Origin: Omphiscola glabra | Taxonomy: Eukaryota; Mollusca; Gastropoda; Lymnaeidae | Assembly (NCBI GenBank): GCA_964017045.1 | Contig: OZ024810.1 | Span: 654,111 to 718,110, forward strand | Length of the DNA stretch: 64,000 bases | Direction of reading: 5' to 3' | Shown: positions 22,825 through 34,438 of the stretch, piece by piece | Layout: each line of letters starts with the position of its first letter | Position numbering within the stretch: the stretch's first letter is position 1 | Made by a program: the position numbers and the translations under genes | Notes under the pieces: generated by a model | Seen by the model: the letters and a program-made list of their open reading frames with translations, nothing else | What the model was told of the DNA's origin: nothing | Database searches by the model: none

Positions 22825-23355
22825 TCTCTTATGCCACCATGGCCTAACCGACACAACTGCCACACAAATGGTTGTTAGAGTCATACCGGCAGTTCTATTA
22901 TGCCATCACGGCCTAACCGCCACAACTGCCACACAAATGGTTGTTAGAGTCATACTTGCAGTTATAGTATGCCATCATGGCCTAACCGTCTCAACTGCCA
23001 CACAAATGGTTGTTAGAGTCATACTAACAGTTATAGTATGCCATCATGGCCTAACCGTCACAACTGCCACACAAATGGTTGTTAGAGTCATACTGGCAGT
23101 TCTATTATGCCATCATGGCCTAACCGTCACAACTGCCACACAAATGGTTGTTAGAGTCATACTGGCAGTTCTATTATGCCATCATGGCCTAACCGTCACA
23201 ACTGCCACACAAATGGTTGTTAGAGTCATACTGGCAGTTATATTATGCCATCATGGCCTAACCTTCACAACTGCCACACAAATGGTTGTTAGAGTCATAC
23301 TTGCAGTTATAGTATGCCATCATGGCCTAACCGTCACAACCGCCACACGAGTGCT
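22825..23355. repeat. Minisatellite, 69 bp unit, about 8 copies
   Basis: Units contain ATGCCATCATGGCCTAACCG, CACAACTGCCACACAAATGG and TTGTTAGAGTCATAC in series. The 170-codon forward frame repeats a 23-residue block starting MVVRVILAV. The multiple-of-three period and lack of any flanking coding signal argue against a gene. Confidence 0.93.
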
Positions 23356-23564
23356 TGACTGTTTGGGTGCCCTCCTATAATGAAATCATCAGTCTCGCCA
23401 GTGTGGACCTCGAGTGTCACCACGTCACACCTCTATTAGGGATATTGCTAGGGGAAGTAACCCACCAAAAAGTTGGTATTAGTTAAGTGGTTCTCAATCT
23501 GTTTCGTCTCTGTTTGAGAGTTATAACAAAACATGCCAATAAATTTATTTGTATTTAACCATCC

Positions 23565-23875
23565 TTGCCCCCATTTTACAACATCTAAACCCATTTAACC
23601 ACCCCGATCACCATTTAACCACCCCTACCACCATGTAACCACCCCGACCACCATTTAACCACCCCTACCACCATTTAACCACCCCTACCACTATTTAACC
23701 ACCCCTACCACCATTTAACCACCCCTACCACTATTTAACCACCCCTACCACCATTTAACCACCCCTACCACTATTTAACCATCCCGACCACCATTTAATC
23801 ACCCCTACCACCATTTAACCACCCCTACCACTATTTAACCACCCCTACCACCATTTAACCATCCCTACCATTATT
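23565..23875. repeat. Minisatellite, 20 bp unit, about 15 copies
   Basis: CCATTTAACCACCCCTACCA is repeated; CTATTTAACC and CCCGACC variants alternate. Confidence 0.95.
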
Positions 23876-23964
23876 TGAACAATTTAATTCTTTAAAAAAT
23901 TATATTTTTTTTAAATTATTTATTTATTTTTTTTTAATCGAGATAAAATTATAATGTTTTAAGA

Positions 23965-24432
23965 CCATGGAGGACAATCGGCTTGTCTCAGACTAGTCGG
24001 CTTGTCTCAGAGGACAGTCGGCTTGTCTCAGACTAGTCGGCTTGTATCAGGGGACAGTCTGCTTGTCTCAGACTAGTCGGTTTGTCTCAGACGACAGTCG
24101 GCTTGTCTCAGACTAGTCGGCTTGCATCAGGGGACAGTCGGCTTGTCTCAGAGGACAGTTGGCTTGTCTCAGAGGACAGTCGGCTTGTCTCAGAGGTCAG
24201 TCGGCTTGTCTCAGAGGACAGTCTGCTTGTCTCAGAGGACAGTCTGCTTGTCTCAGAGGACAGACGTCTTGTCTCAGAGGTCGGTCGGCTTGTCTCAGAG
24301 GTCGGTCGGCTTGTCTCAGAGGTCGGTCGCCTTGTCTCAGAGGTGGGTCGGCTTGTCTCAGAGGACAATCGTCTTGTCTCAGAGGACAGTCGTCTTGTCT
24401 CAGAGGACAGTCGGCTTGTTTCAGAGGACAGG
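23965..24432. repeat. Minisatellite, 21 bp unit, about 22 copies
   Basis: GGCTTGTCTCAGAGGACAGT plus C is the unit. The first part mixes it with GACTAGTC units of about 18 bp. Several frames on both strands stay open as a result. Confidence 0.95.
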
Positions 24433-25060
24433 TGACCTGTATCATTTGCATAAAGTCTCATATTGTTGCAGAGAAATGTACAAGCCGGCATTACTGTCAA
24501 ACAACGTACACGAACATAGGTTTAAAAAGTCTAATTTTAAACATTGATATTATATATAAGTATCAAGTATATATATGTTAATCATTTTTGTTCCTTCTAA
24601 CTATATATTGACACCATCCAATGGATACCATCCAAGCTCAGCATACTCAATGAGAATCATGGCGTCCATCAAGATTATTTTGTGCCAGCGATATGGAATT
24701 ATCATACTTTGAGAACCTTTCATTAAAGATAGATTATTTTATTAGAATAATATGCGTGTCGGTCTGGTGACTTTCAAAAAAAAAAAAAATATATAAAAAA
24801 AATAAAAATTCTAATTCAAGATAATAATTATTTGACCAAATCCCGAGTTGGAGAACCGCTGAAACCGGACCATTTTTATACCCTATTAGAATTTGCTCTG
24901 GCGTAGTTTAGGAAAGTTCTTGATTGGTCAAATTGATTTGATGTCAAATCCTTGCTGCTCCATATGGGCAAGTCTTTCTTCTTATATCAAGTGGTAGACG
25001 AACCCTTGTTAAAAAGGGGATATGAAAAGTTTACTGCCTGAAACATCCGATTTCTATTTG
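24433..25060. other. Unique AT-rich spacer
   Basis: GTTGGAGAACCGCTG at 24847-24861 resembles a hAT terminal sequence in reverse orientation, but no partner end or 8-bp duplication was found. No gene is recognised. Confidence 0.45.
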
Positions 25061-25216
25061 GTCTTTAATTACCTCAGTGTAAAACTTGACTTGCCCCAGT
25101 GTAAAACTTGACTTGCCCCAGTGTAAAACTTGACTTGCCCCAGTGTAAAACTTGACTTGCCCCAGTGTAAAACTTGACTTGCCCCAATGTAAAACTTGAC
25201 TTGCCCCAGTGTAAAT
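25061..25216. repeat. Minisatellite, 22 bp unit, about 7 copies
   Basis: GTGTAAAACTTGACTTGCCC plus CA is repeated almost perfectly. Confidence 0.95.
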
Positions 25217-25816
25217 CTAAAATCTTTTTACATCCTTGCCTCATATTTCCGAAAGGCGCAGACCTCGATTTTAACTCAACCCGAAACTGAAACCCAGAAT
25301 AAGAAACTGAACCCGACCCCTTAACTTTAGGTCCTTCTTGCTCATTACTTTCGTTGTTCCACCTCTTGTCGTATTTTTAGAATCGGAAATTCAAAAACGT
25401 TGTAGTCTTTATCCGTACTTGCTTAAACCGTTCATAATTGTAAAGCTATAGAATACAACCGAACGATTCAATAAACAGCAGCTCATCCATCTGAAAATCT
25501 AAAAGTATCTGTTGTCATGAGCAACGAGTCAATGTGTCAAGTTTCTGCTCGATGGGATGACGGGAATGGGATCAATTAGACATCATAACTTTTTCCTCTA
25601 ACACACAAATGCGAATTTCATATAACAGATTTGTGAAAAACAGATTGCAGAAAATAAAATTAAATTGAAAAATAAATAAATTAATACTAAAAATTTTGGG
25701 TCATTGGGGTGGGAGGTCGGTGAGGTCATACAGTAACACTGGTATATGTTTCATAAGTTAATATCTTTGTACAAATACATTCAAATTAGGAAGCTCTTAA
25801 AAAAAACTCTTTAGAG
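25217..25816. other. Unique AT-rich spacer
   Basis: Nothing recognisable. Confidence 0.45.
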
Positions 25817-25975
25817 CATTGATTCCCAAATTGTTCAACTTGCTCTTATTTTTGGAATCAATTTTTATTAAGTATATGGGGGGAGACTATTCTATGTCTT
25901 ACAAGCTGATGATGTTATTTTATTTCTTTGAGCGTTAGCGGGGTCCCTGAGAAGTGCACAACTTGTGAACCATTG
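25817..25975. mobile_element. hAT-like MITE, about 159 bp
   Basis: The left end CATTGATTCCCAAATTGTTC and the reverse complement of the right end, CAATGGTTCACAAGTTGTGC, align over about 20 bases with five mismatches. Both follow the CA-GG/GA-TTCNCAA pattern of hAT termini. There is no coding capacity. The flanking octamers CTTTAGAG and CTTCGATG agree at only four positions, so the target duplication is decayed or the boundary is slightly off. Confidence 0.55.
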
Positions 25976-26460
25976 CTTCGATGCGCTTTTGGTTAATGTT
26001 ATTAATGCGCTTTTTTTGTGTTACTCATCTTTAATTTCTGGCCTTCGAATAGAAAGAACGTGAGAACCAGTTAAGGGCTAGAGACGCTTAAACAATGAAA
26101 TGTTTTATTTCGAAGAGATGACCGTTATTACCGAATATAATGGGAAATATCTCCATCCTGGGAGGGGGGGCACTCATATGAAGAGGGTGTGAGCACTCCC
26201 GGAGAATTCAATAAACTCTCAGTTCCGTCTTGAATTACCGTTCTTGGCTCCGGCGTTTTCGGGGGCCAAAACCTAAAATCCTTTGGGGCGACGATGCTAA
26301 CAATAGGCAGTCGTCCTTGACCTCACGACTCCTTTAAGTCAGTGGGACTTAGTGCCATAGTGGGGCAAAATCGACTTGTGCGTAAATATATCGTGTTCCA
26401 CTATTTCCTGCTCACGGCTTGGGCGCAGTCGTGAGTATAAATATCCTTTTTTGGATGTAA
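25976..26460. other. Unique spacer
   Basis: Moderately GC-rich from 26200 to 26440. No gene or RNA gene is recognised. Confidence 0.45.
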
Positions 26461-26830
26461 GGTGACACACTGATTTGTTTTACCTTGTATTGATAACATT
26501 ACGCGGCACACTGATTTGTTTTACCTAGTATTGATAACATTACGCGGCACACTGATTTGTTTTACCTTGTATTGATAACATTAGGCGGCACAGTGATTTG
26601 TTTTACCTTGTATTGATAACATTTGGCGGCACACTGATTTGTTTTACCTTGTATTGATAACACTAGGCGGCACACTGATTTGTTTTACATTGTATTGATA
26701 ACATTAGGCGGCACACTGATTTTTTAACTTGTATTGATAACATTATGCGACACACTGATTTGTTTTAACTTGTATTGATAACATCAGGCGGCACACTGAT
26801 TTGTTTTAACTTGTATTGATAACATTAGTG
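26461..26830. repeat. Minisatellite, about 41 bp unit, 9 copies
   Basis: GGCACACTGATTTGTTTTAC followed by CTTGTATTGATAACATTAGG is the unit. Confidence 0.95.
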
Positions 26831-26877
26831 CACCAAAACCCTTTTAACACTAAAACAACAAAAGTTTATTAGAGCAT

Positions 26878-27352
26878 ATATCCAGACACCTCTTTATACA
26901 TCCATACAAACCTCATATATCCAGACATCCCACATATATCCAGACACCTCTTCATACATCCATACAAACCTCATATATCCAGACATCCCACATATATCCA
27001 GACACATCTTCATACATCCATACAAACCTCATATATCCAGACATCCCACATATACCCAGACACCTCTTCATACATCCATACAAACCTCATATATCCAGAC
27101 ATCCCACATATATCCAGACACCTCTTCATACATCCATACAAACCTCATATATCCAGACATCCCTCATATATCCAGACACCTCTTCATACATCCATACAAA
27201 TCTCATATATCCAGACATCCCACATATATCCAGACATCCCACATATATCCAGACATCCCACATATATCCAGACATCCCACATATATCCAGACATCCCACA
27301 TATATCCAGACATCCCTCATATATCCAGACATCCACATATATCCAGGCATCC
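26878..27352. repeat. Composite array of CATATATCCAGACA units
   Basis: From 26878 to about 27200 a roughly 58-bp higher-order unit joins CATATATCCAGACATCCCA, CATATATCCAGACACCTC and TTCATACATCCATACAAAC. From about 27205 a simple 19-bp unit, CATATATCCAGACATCCCA, takes over. Confidence 0.92.
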
Positions 27353-27660
27353 ATATCTCTATTACTCCTAGCAGTTCATCCCTGGCACGTGTTCATCAAC
27401 CAAACATTTTTTTTATCAATCCCAAGAACCGAAACCCATGTTGCAACGGAGAAAATCTCATTCTTAATATGATGCTTGTCTCTCTTGGGGGCGCCGCCAC
27501 CCAGGGAGTTCTCATCGATTTTTTGTCCTATCCGTTACATCAAGAATGACAGGGCCCATAATAAATAGACAACTAGGAAATATAGAGAACACCACCGGTT
27601 GCAAGGTGATTATCGCCCCTGCCGCCGGTGTCTCTGAAGAGCGCAGATCATGATGGGAAC
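27353..27660. other. Unique spacer
   Basis: No feature recognised. Confidence 0.45.
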
Positions 27661-27885
27661 ATAGATTGGTTTGGATTTGATGGGCTGGGGGCTAGGGTAG
27701 ATGGGCTTGTTTCTGGATATAGTCTTGGTGGGCTGTGGGCTAGGGTAGATGGGCTTGTTTCTGGATATAGTCTTGGTGGGCTGGGGGCTAGGGTAGATGG
27801 GGTTGTTTCTGGATATAGTCTTGGTGGGCTGGGGGCTAGGGTAGATGGGCTTGTTTCTTGATATAGTCTTGGTGGACTGGATTTT
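27661..27885. repeat. Minisatellite, about 48 bp unit, 4-5 copies
   Basis: TTTCTGGATATAGTCTTGG, TGGGCTGGGGGCTAGGG and TAGATGGGCTTG follow in series. Frames are open on both strands. Confidence 0.93.
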
Positions 27886-28389
27886 GTTTTGGGGGGGGGG
27901 GTTGGGGCTGGAGGTTAATGAGTTATAGCTGGATATATCATTTATCATTGAATTTAATACATGTTTCTCTAATAACCCATACACTATTAAAGCTAATTTA
28001 TCATGTTATTTCGGTTATTTACACCATACAGCCATACCGAAAATATAATACCGGAATTATAACACCGAAAATCGAATTTAAAATCTATATTTGGCAACAA
28101 TGAGATGACATGACGTGTTCTATATTTAGCTCTATATCTACCTGCTGTTTCCCTTGGCATCTTGTCCAACCAAGCACATCTTCAAATTAGATTTATTTGC
28201 TCATGTTTTCGACCGTTGCTGGTGATTACGATCAGTCAAGTTTCCAGCAAATAAAACGACGACCTCTCAAGCATTGAAATGTCAATTTTTGTTTCACAAA
28301 ACAAAATACGTGTTTCCAATGTATTTTTTCTTTTTTTTTCTTTTATTAATTTTAACAAAAAAATATAAACGTACATTTTAAACCCTTTA
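27886..28389. other. Unique AT-rich spacer
   Basis: An 11-base G run lies at 27891-27901. No gene recognised. Confidence 0.45.
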
Positions 28390-28640
28390 CGGTTCTTAAG
28401 GACAATTACGACAATTTCGGACAATTACGACAATTTAGAACAATTACGACACTTTCGGACAATTACGACAATTTCGGACAATTACGACAATTACGACAAT
28501 TTCGAACAATTACAACACTTTCGGACAATTACGACACTTTCGGACAATTACGACAATTTCGAATAATTACGACACTTTCGGACAATTACGACAATTTCGA
28601 ATAATTACGACACTTGCTGACAATTACGACAATTACGTAC
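28390..28640. repeat. Minisatellite, 19 bp unit, about 13 copies
   Basis: GGACAATTACGACAATTTC is repeated with GACACTTTC and GAACAATT variants. Confidence 0.93.
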
Positions 28641-28725
28641 AAGCCATGGCCAATCAAATTTTAACATCTATCGGAAATTTACGGACGTTTAGCAACCTTG
28701 CTGAGGATCTAAGATATATCTATAT

Positions 28726-28801
28726 CAGTGGTTCTTAAACGTCCGATTGCCGCGACCCTTTAATACAGTTCCTCATGTTGTGGCGACCCTTAACCACAAA
28801 A

Positions 28802-28804
<3 letters not shown>
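28726..28804 (+). mobile_element. SPIN-like hAT transposon end, fragment
   Basis: The segment opens with CAGTGGTTCT and continues with TGCCGCGACCCTTTAATACA and GTTCCTCATGTTGTGG, then CGACCCTTAACCACAAAATTA. From memory this order and wording match the 5' end of SPIN and related non-autonomous hAT elements, which were reported in several tetrapods, a triatomine bug and the pond snail Lymnaea. Only one end is present: the sequence runs straight into an (ATCT)n microsatellite where the AT-rich interior would follow. No coding capacity remains. Confidence 0.6.
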
Positions 28805-29245
<441 letters not shown>

Positions 29246-29424
29246 CTAATCTAAATCTCTAAAACTCTTTCTTACTCTAACCTAAACTAAACTACCTACC
29301 TATCATATGTCTGCCTGTTGGTCTATCCATCTATCTGTAGATAATAATACCCCTGCAGATTACTACTGTGATTGCTGCACCATTTTGAACAACATCATCA
29401 TCTACCCCTACTGCAACACCAACA

Positions 29425-29745
29425 CCAGCAACCACTTCTACCACTCAACAACAGCAACCACTTCTACCACTCAACACCAGCAACCACTTCTACCACTCAA
29501 CACCAGCAACCACTTCTACCACTCAACACCAGCAACCACTTCTACCACTCAACAACAGCAACCACTTCTACCACTCAACACCAGCAACCACTTCTACCAC
29601 TCAACACCAGCAACCACTTCTACCACTCAACACCAGCAACCACTTCTACCACTCAACACCAGCAACCACTTCTACCACTCAACACCAGCAACCACTTCTA
29701 CCACTCAACACCAGCAACCACTTCTACCACTCAACAACAGCTGCT
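29425..29745. repeat. Minisatellite, 26 bp unit, about 12 copies
   Basis: CAACACCAGCAACCACTTCT followed by ACCACT is repeated; some units have CAACAACAG. Confidence 0.95.
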
Positions 29746-29877
29746 ACTTCTTCCACTATTATTTGCCTTTAATTTTGTTATATTCAAATAATGACTTCTA
29801 ATAATGTTCTAGGTGTGTGAATGTATGGCTTTAACATACAATTCCCAGACCTTATCGCTAATTGGGATTCGTGTTTT

Positions 29878-30270
29878 GTCTGGTAACGTTAGTAGCATCT
29901 AAGTACACACATTGCCGCCTGGTAACGTTAGTAGCATCTAAGTACATACATTGCCGCCTGGTAACGTTAGTAGCATCTAAGTACACACATTACCGTCTGG
30001 TAACGTTAGTAGCATCTAAGTACACACATTGCCGTCTGGTAACGTTAATAGCATCTAAGTACACACATTTCCGTCTGGTAACGTTAGTAGCATCTAAGTA
30101 CACACATTGCCGTCTGGTAACGTTAGTAGCATCTAAGTACACACATTGCCGTCTGGTAACGTTAGTAGCATCTAAGTACACACATTGCCGCCTGGCAACG
30201 TTAGTAGCATCTAAGTACACACATTTCCGTCTGGTAACGTTAGTAGCATCTAAGTACACACATTGCCGCT
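29878..30270. repeat. Minisatellite, 39 bp unit, 10 copies
   Basis: CTGGTAACGTTAGTAGCATC followed by TAAGTACACACATTGCCGT. A 13-residue repeat (LVTLVASKYTHCR) is open on the plus strand and another on the minus strand. Confidence 0.95.
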
Positions 30271-30297
30271 GCCTTTTTTTAAATCGGTCTTTCTAGT

Positions 30298-30500
30298 AAT
30301 GATAAAGAGCAACAACAGTAATAATAATGATAAAAATAATAATGATAATAATCATATGAAAAAATAAAATGATTACATAAAAATAATAGTAACTTTAATG
30401 ATAATAATAATACAAATACTTATGATACTACTAATAATACCAATGATAACGATAATAATAACAATAGCATTAAAAATAACAAAAATAATTATGATACACA
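30298..30500. repeat. AATAATGAT-rich low-complexity tract
   Basis: Irregular AAT, GAT and AAC triplets over about 200 bp. Confidence 0.85.
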
Positions 30501-31009
30501 ATATTTATATTCAAAATTGACGTTAATCCTACTCTGTACGGTCAAACGATGAATTACCATTTTCTGTAATTATATCACGACAGATATTTAACCCCCAACC
30601 GCCAGATTTTAAAATGAACACAGACCCCCAAACCGGTAGAGCACATCACAATCTAGATGTAGCGAAACATATTAATGTATGCAATACATTATTGATTTAC
30701 GATTTGGTGCCCGTGAGAAATCCCGCCAACATGATTTTTTCCACTCGCTTTGCGCCCGTCTAGGCGTTCACATCCCCGGAAGACATATGGCTTACATCAC
30801 GAGCGTGGAATGTTTCAAAGAATGGTTTATGGACTTGGAATAGACCAGGAAGAACTTTATTATCGTGGCGGAAAGGGGAGATGATTCTAGTCGTCGGGAA
30901 AGGCAATAGGAAATGGTGTAGCTAGGCAGCAGACTATGGAAGGTGCATCCGTCACCTAGTCTTTTGCCACTCCTAGCTTGCATAAGCCCTTAACCACCTT
31001 CTCTTAACA
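30501..31009. other. Unique spacer before the 14-bp minisatellite
   Basis: No gene recognised. The 63-codon minus-strand frame at 30792-30983 shows no domain. Confidence 0.45.
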
Positions 31010-34000
31010 AACTACTCCACCTACTCTCGTCCACCTACTCTCTTCCACCTACTCTCGTCCACCTACTCTTTTTCCACCTACTCTCTTCCACCTACTCTTG
31101 TCCACCTACTCTCTTCCACCTACTCTTGTCCACCTACTCTCTTCCACCTACTCTCTTCCACCTACTCTCTTCCACCTACTCTCCTCTACCTACTTTCTTC
31201 TACCTACTCTTGTCCACCTACTCTCTTCCACCTCCTACTCTCTTCCACCTACTCTTGGCCACCTATTCTCTTCCACCTACTCTGGGCCACCTACTCTCTT
31301 CCACCTACTTTTGTCCACCTACTCTCTTCCACCTACTCTTGGCCACCTACTCTCTTACACCTACTCTCTTCCACCTACTCTCGTCACCTACTCTCTTCCA
31401 CCTACTCTTGGCCACCTACTCTCGTCCACCTACTCTCTTCCATCTACTCTTGTCCACCTACTCCCTTCCACATACACTTGGCCACCTACTCTGTTCCACC
31501 TACTCTCGTCCACCTACTCTCTTCCACCTACTCTAGGCCACCTACTCTCTTCCACCTACTCTTGTCCACCTACTCTCTTCCACCTACTCTTGTCCACCTA
31601 CTCTCTTCCACCTATTCTTGGCCACCTACTCTCTTCCACCTACTCTTGTCCACCTACTATCTTCCACCTACTCTCGTCCACCTACTCTATTCCACCTACT
31701 CTATTCCACCTACTCTAGGCCACCTACTCTTGTCCGCCTACTCTCTTCCACCTACTCTAGGCCACCTATTCTCTTCCACCTACTTTTGTCCACCTACTCT
31801 CTTCCACCTACTCTTGGTCACCTACTCTCTTCTACCTACTCTTGGCCACCTACTCTCGTCCACTTACTCTCGTCCACCTACTCTCTTCCACCTACTCTAT
31901 TCCACCTACTCTTGGCCACCTACTCTTGGCCGCCTATTCTCTTCCAACTACTCTCTTCCACCTACTCACTTCCACCTACTCACTTCCACCTACTCTCTTC
32001 CACCTACTCTTGGTCACATACTCTTGGCCACCTACTCTCTTCCACCTACTCTCTTCCACCTACTCTCGTACACCTACTCTCTTCCACCTACTCTCTTCCA
32101 CCTACTCTTGTCCACCTACTCTCTTCCACCTACTATTGGCGACCTATTATCTTCTACCTACTCTCGGCTACCTACTCTCGTCCACCTACTCTTTTCCACC
32201 TACTCTCTTCAACCTACTCTTGGCCACCTACTCTAGGCCACCTACTCTCTTCCACCTACTCTCTTCCACCTACTCTTGGTCACATACTCTCTTCCACCTA
32301 CTCTTGGCCACCTACTCTCTTCCACCTACTCTTGTCCTTCTACTCTATTCCACCTACTCTTGTCCACCTACTCTCTTCCACCTACTCTTGTCCACCTACT
32401 CTCTTCCACCTACTCTTGTCCACCTACTCTCTTCCACCTACTCTCTTCCACCTACTCTCTTTCACCTACTCTTGTCCACCTACTCTCTTCCACCTACTCT
32501 TGCCCACCTACTCTCTTCCACCTACTCTTGGCCACCTACTCTCTTCCACCTACTCTCGTTCACCTACTCTTGGCCACCTAATCTCTTCCAACTACTCTCT
32601 TCCACCTACTCTCTTCCACCTACTCTCTTCCACCTACTCTCTTCCACCTACTCTCTTCCACCTACTCTTGGTCACATACTCTCTTCCACCTACTCTTGGC
32701 CACCTACTCTCTTCCACCTACTCTCGTCCACCTACTCTCTTCCACCTACTCTTGTCCTTCTACTCTCTTCCACCTACTCTTGTCCACCTACTCTCTTCCA
32801 CCTACTCTTGTCCACCTACTCTCTTCCACCTACTCTTGTCCACCTACTCTCTTCCACCTACTCTCTTCCACCTACTCTCTTCCACCTACTCTCTTTCACC
32901 TACTCTTGTCCACCTACTCTCTTCCACCTACTCTTGCCCACCTACTCTCTTCCACCTACTCTTGGCCACCTACTCTCTTCCACCTACTCTTGTCCACCTA
33001 TTCTCTTCCACCTACTATTGGCCACCTACTCTATTCCACCTACTCTCGTCAACCTACTCTCGTCCACCTACTCTTGTCCACCTACTCTCTTCCACCTACT
33101 CTAGGCCACCTATTCTCTTCCACCTACTTTTGTCCACCTACTCTCTTCCACCTACTCTCTTCCAATTACTCTTGGCCACCTACTCTCTTCCACATACTCT
33201 CGTCCACCTACTCTCGTCCACCTACTCTCTTCCACCTACTCTAGGCCACCTACTCTCTTCCACATACTTTTGTCCACCTACTTTTGTCCACCTACTCTCT
33301 TCCACCTACTCTCTTCCACCTAATCTTGGCCACCTACTCTCTTCCAACTACTCTTAGCCACCTACTCTCGTTCACCTACTCTCTTCCACCTACTCTTGGC
33401 CACCTACTCTCGTCCACCTACTCTCTTACACCTACTCTCGTCCACCTACTCTCTTCCACCTACTCTCGTCCACCCACTCTTTTTCCACCTACTCTCGTCC
33501 ATCTACTCTTGTCCACATACTCTCGTCCACTTACTCTCTTCCACCTTCTCTTGTCCACCTACTCTCGTCCACCTACTCTCTTCCACCTACTCTCGCCCAC
33601 CTACTCTTTCTCCACCTACTCTCTTCCACCTACTCTTGTCCACCTACTCTCTTCCACCTACTCTTGTCCACCTACTCTCTTCCACCTACTCTCTTCCACC
33701 TACTCTCTTCCACCTACTCTCCTCCACCTACTTTCTTCTACCTACTCTTGTCCACCTACTCTCTTCCACCTCCTACTCTCTTCCACCTACTCTTGGCCAC
33801 CTATTCTCTTCCACCTACTCTGGGCCACCTACTCTCTTCCACCTACTTTTGTCCACCTACTCTCTTCCACCTACTCTTGGCCACCTACTCTCTTACACCT
33901 ACTCTCTTCCACCTACTCTCGTCACCTACTCTCTTCCACCTACTCTTGGCCACCTACTCTCGTCCACCTACTCTCTTCCTTCTACTCTTGTCCACCTACT

Positions 34001-34438
34001 CCCTTCCACATACACTTGGCCACCTACTCTGTTCCACCTACTCTCGTCCACCTACTCTCTTCCACCTACTCTAGGCCACCTACTCTCTTCCACCTACTCT
34101 TGTCCACCTACTCTCTTCCACCTACTCTTGGCCACCTACTCTCTTCTACCTACTCTTGTCCACCTACTCTCTTCCACCTATTCTTGGCAACCTACTCTCT
34201 TCCACCTACTCTTGTCCACCTACTATCTTCCACCTACTCTAGTCCACCTACTCTATTCCACCTACTCTATTCCACCTACTCTAGGCCACCTACTCTTGTC
34301 CGCCTACTCTCTTCCACCTACTCTAGGCCACCTATTCTCTTCCACCTACTTTTGTCCACCTACTCTCTTCCACCTACTCTTGGTCACCTACTCTCTTCTA
34401 CCTACTCTTGGCCACCTACTCTCGTCCACTTACTCTCG

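Noticed and set aside
22868..23380. 170-codon membrane-like protein (MVVRVILAVLLCHHGL)
   Set aside because: It is the 69-bp tandem unit translated; no sequence outside the array contributes.
23484..24861. A 1.4-kb hAT element between AGTGGTTCTCAATCTG and GTTGGAGAACCGCTG
   Set aside because: The ends look like hAT termini, but the flanking octamers do not match and the interior is two unrelated tandem arrays.
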